From positions 1 to 6,293 of the forward strand of contig JAIMBU010000168.1 of NCBI GenBank assembly GCA_023511325.1: DNA of 6,293 bases, read 5' to 3'. This document shows, in pieces, positions 6,076 to 6,293 of the stretch. A program made the translations under genes and the position numbers. Position 1 is the first letter of the stretch; every line of letters begins with the position of its first letter. The notes beneath the pieces were generated by a model, which saw only the letters and a list, made by a program, of their open reading frames with translations, was not told the DNA's origin and did no database searches. This DNA comes from Gorillibacterium sp. Its GTDB lineage: Bacteria; Bacillota; Bacilli; Paenibacillales; NBRC-103111.

Positions 6076-6293
6076 ATGGGGCGTCGTCATGCCGTGGTGC
6101 TGGTGTTTGCTCCCAACCGGACGGGTGAACAGTTTGTGCAAGCCTTGAGTGATGGCGACAAGTCTTTCGCCGTCATGGCATGCAGTTCTGCTGAACAGCT
6201 ATATTTGGATAAATTGGGATTAAAAAGCATCGTCCAAGTAAATATTAAGGAGAAATCCTTGATGCTTCCACCAGAAAATGAATACAGCAAGGT
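6076..6293 (+). CDS. Uncharacterised protein, 5' part only (runs off the window)
   Basis: The reading frame opens at ATG 6076, preceded by AAGGAAGAG (6066-6073) at good spacing, and stays open for 72 codons to the end of the window. It starts MGRRHAVVLVFAPNRTGEQF. The strand-then-helix pattern (VVLVFAP followed by an amphipathic helix, then a second strand FAVMACSS) suggests an alpha/beta, possibly Rossmann-like, fold, but a classical GxGxxG nucleotide-binding loop is absent. No function can be assigned from this fragment. Its promoter closely resembles that of the preceding gene, so the two are probably co-regulated although each has its own start. Whether kdpFABC or another transporter follows cannot be seen. 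Confidence 0.7.
   Translation, partial: MGRRHAVVLVFAPNRTGEQFVQALSDGDKSFAVMACSSAEQLYLDKLGLKSIVQVNIKEKSLMLPPENEYSK

Overview
The window looks like chromosomal DNA from a Gram-positive bacterium of the Bacillota, most likely Paenibacillus or a close relative. The signs are strong GAGGAGG-type ribosome binding sites, a ydaO/yuaA-type (cyclic di-AMP) riboswitch, intrinsic terminators with U-tracts, and a full-length KdpD/KdpE pair. The genus is an inference, not something the sequence proves.

Left part, minus strand (about 1610 down to 33): a long leader RNA carries a clear c-di-AMP riboswitch aptamer (about 1461-1610), followed by a strong intrinsic terminator (about 1361-1405). Two translationally coupled genes follow. 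The first (785-1216, probably extending to about 1300) encodes an unrecognised protein. The second (33-788) encodes a short protein that resembles only the N-terminal capping domain of the enolase superfamily and lacks a recognisable catalytic barrel.

Middle, plus strand (about 1766-5399): a regulatory region with six TCTTAAT-like half-sites, arranged as three helically phased pairs, runs into a TATAAT -10 box. It precedes kdpD (sensor kinase) and kdpE (OmpR-family regulator), which overlap by 8 bases and end at an intrinsic terminator. The divergent intergenic region (about 1301-1928) therefore holds two potassium-linked control layers back to back: a c-di-AMP riboswitch reading left and a response-regulator-type promoter reading right. 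KdpD itself carries a variant of the c-di-AMP-binding motif known from the staphylococcal KdpD USP domain.

Right part, plus strand (about 5418 to the end): two more promoter regions resemble each other over about 50 bp and carry the same paired half-site layout. One precedes a small protein with a single membrane segment (5593-5961). The other precedes a gene that runs off the window (6076-6293). Neither product is recognised. The kdpFABC transporter genes are not in the window.

Working model (inference): this is a potassium/c-di-AMP homeostasis locus in which KdpE, or another regulator of the same class, controls kdpDE and at least two uncharacterised genes, while c-di-AMP switches off an uncharacterised divergent operon.
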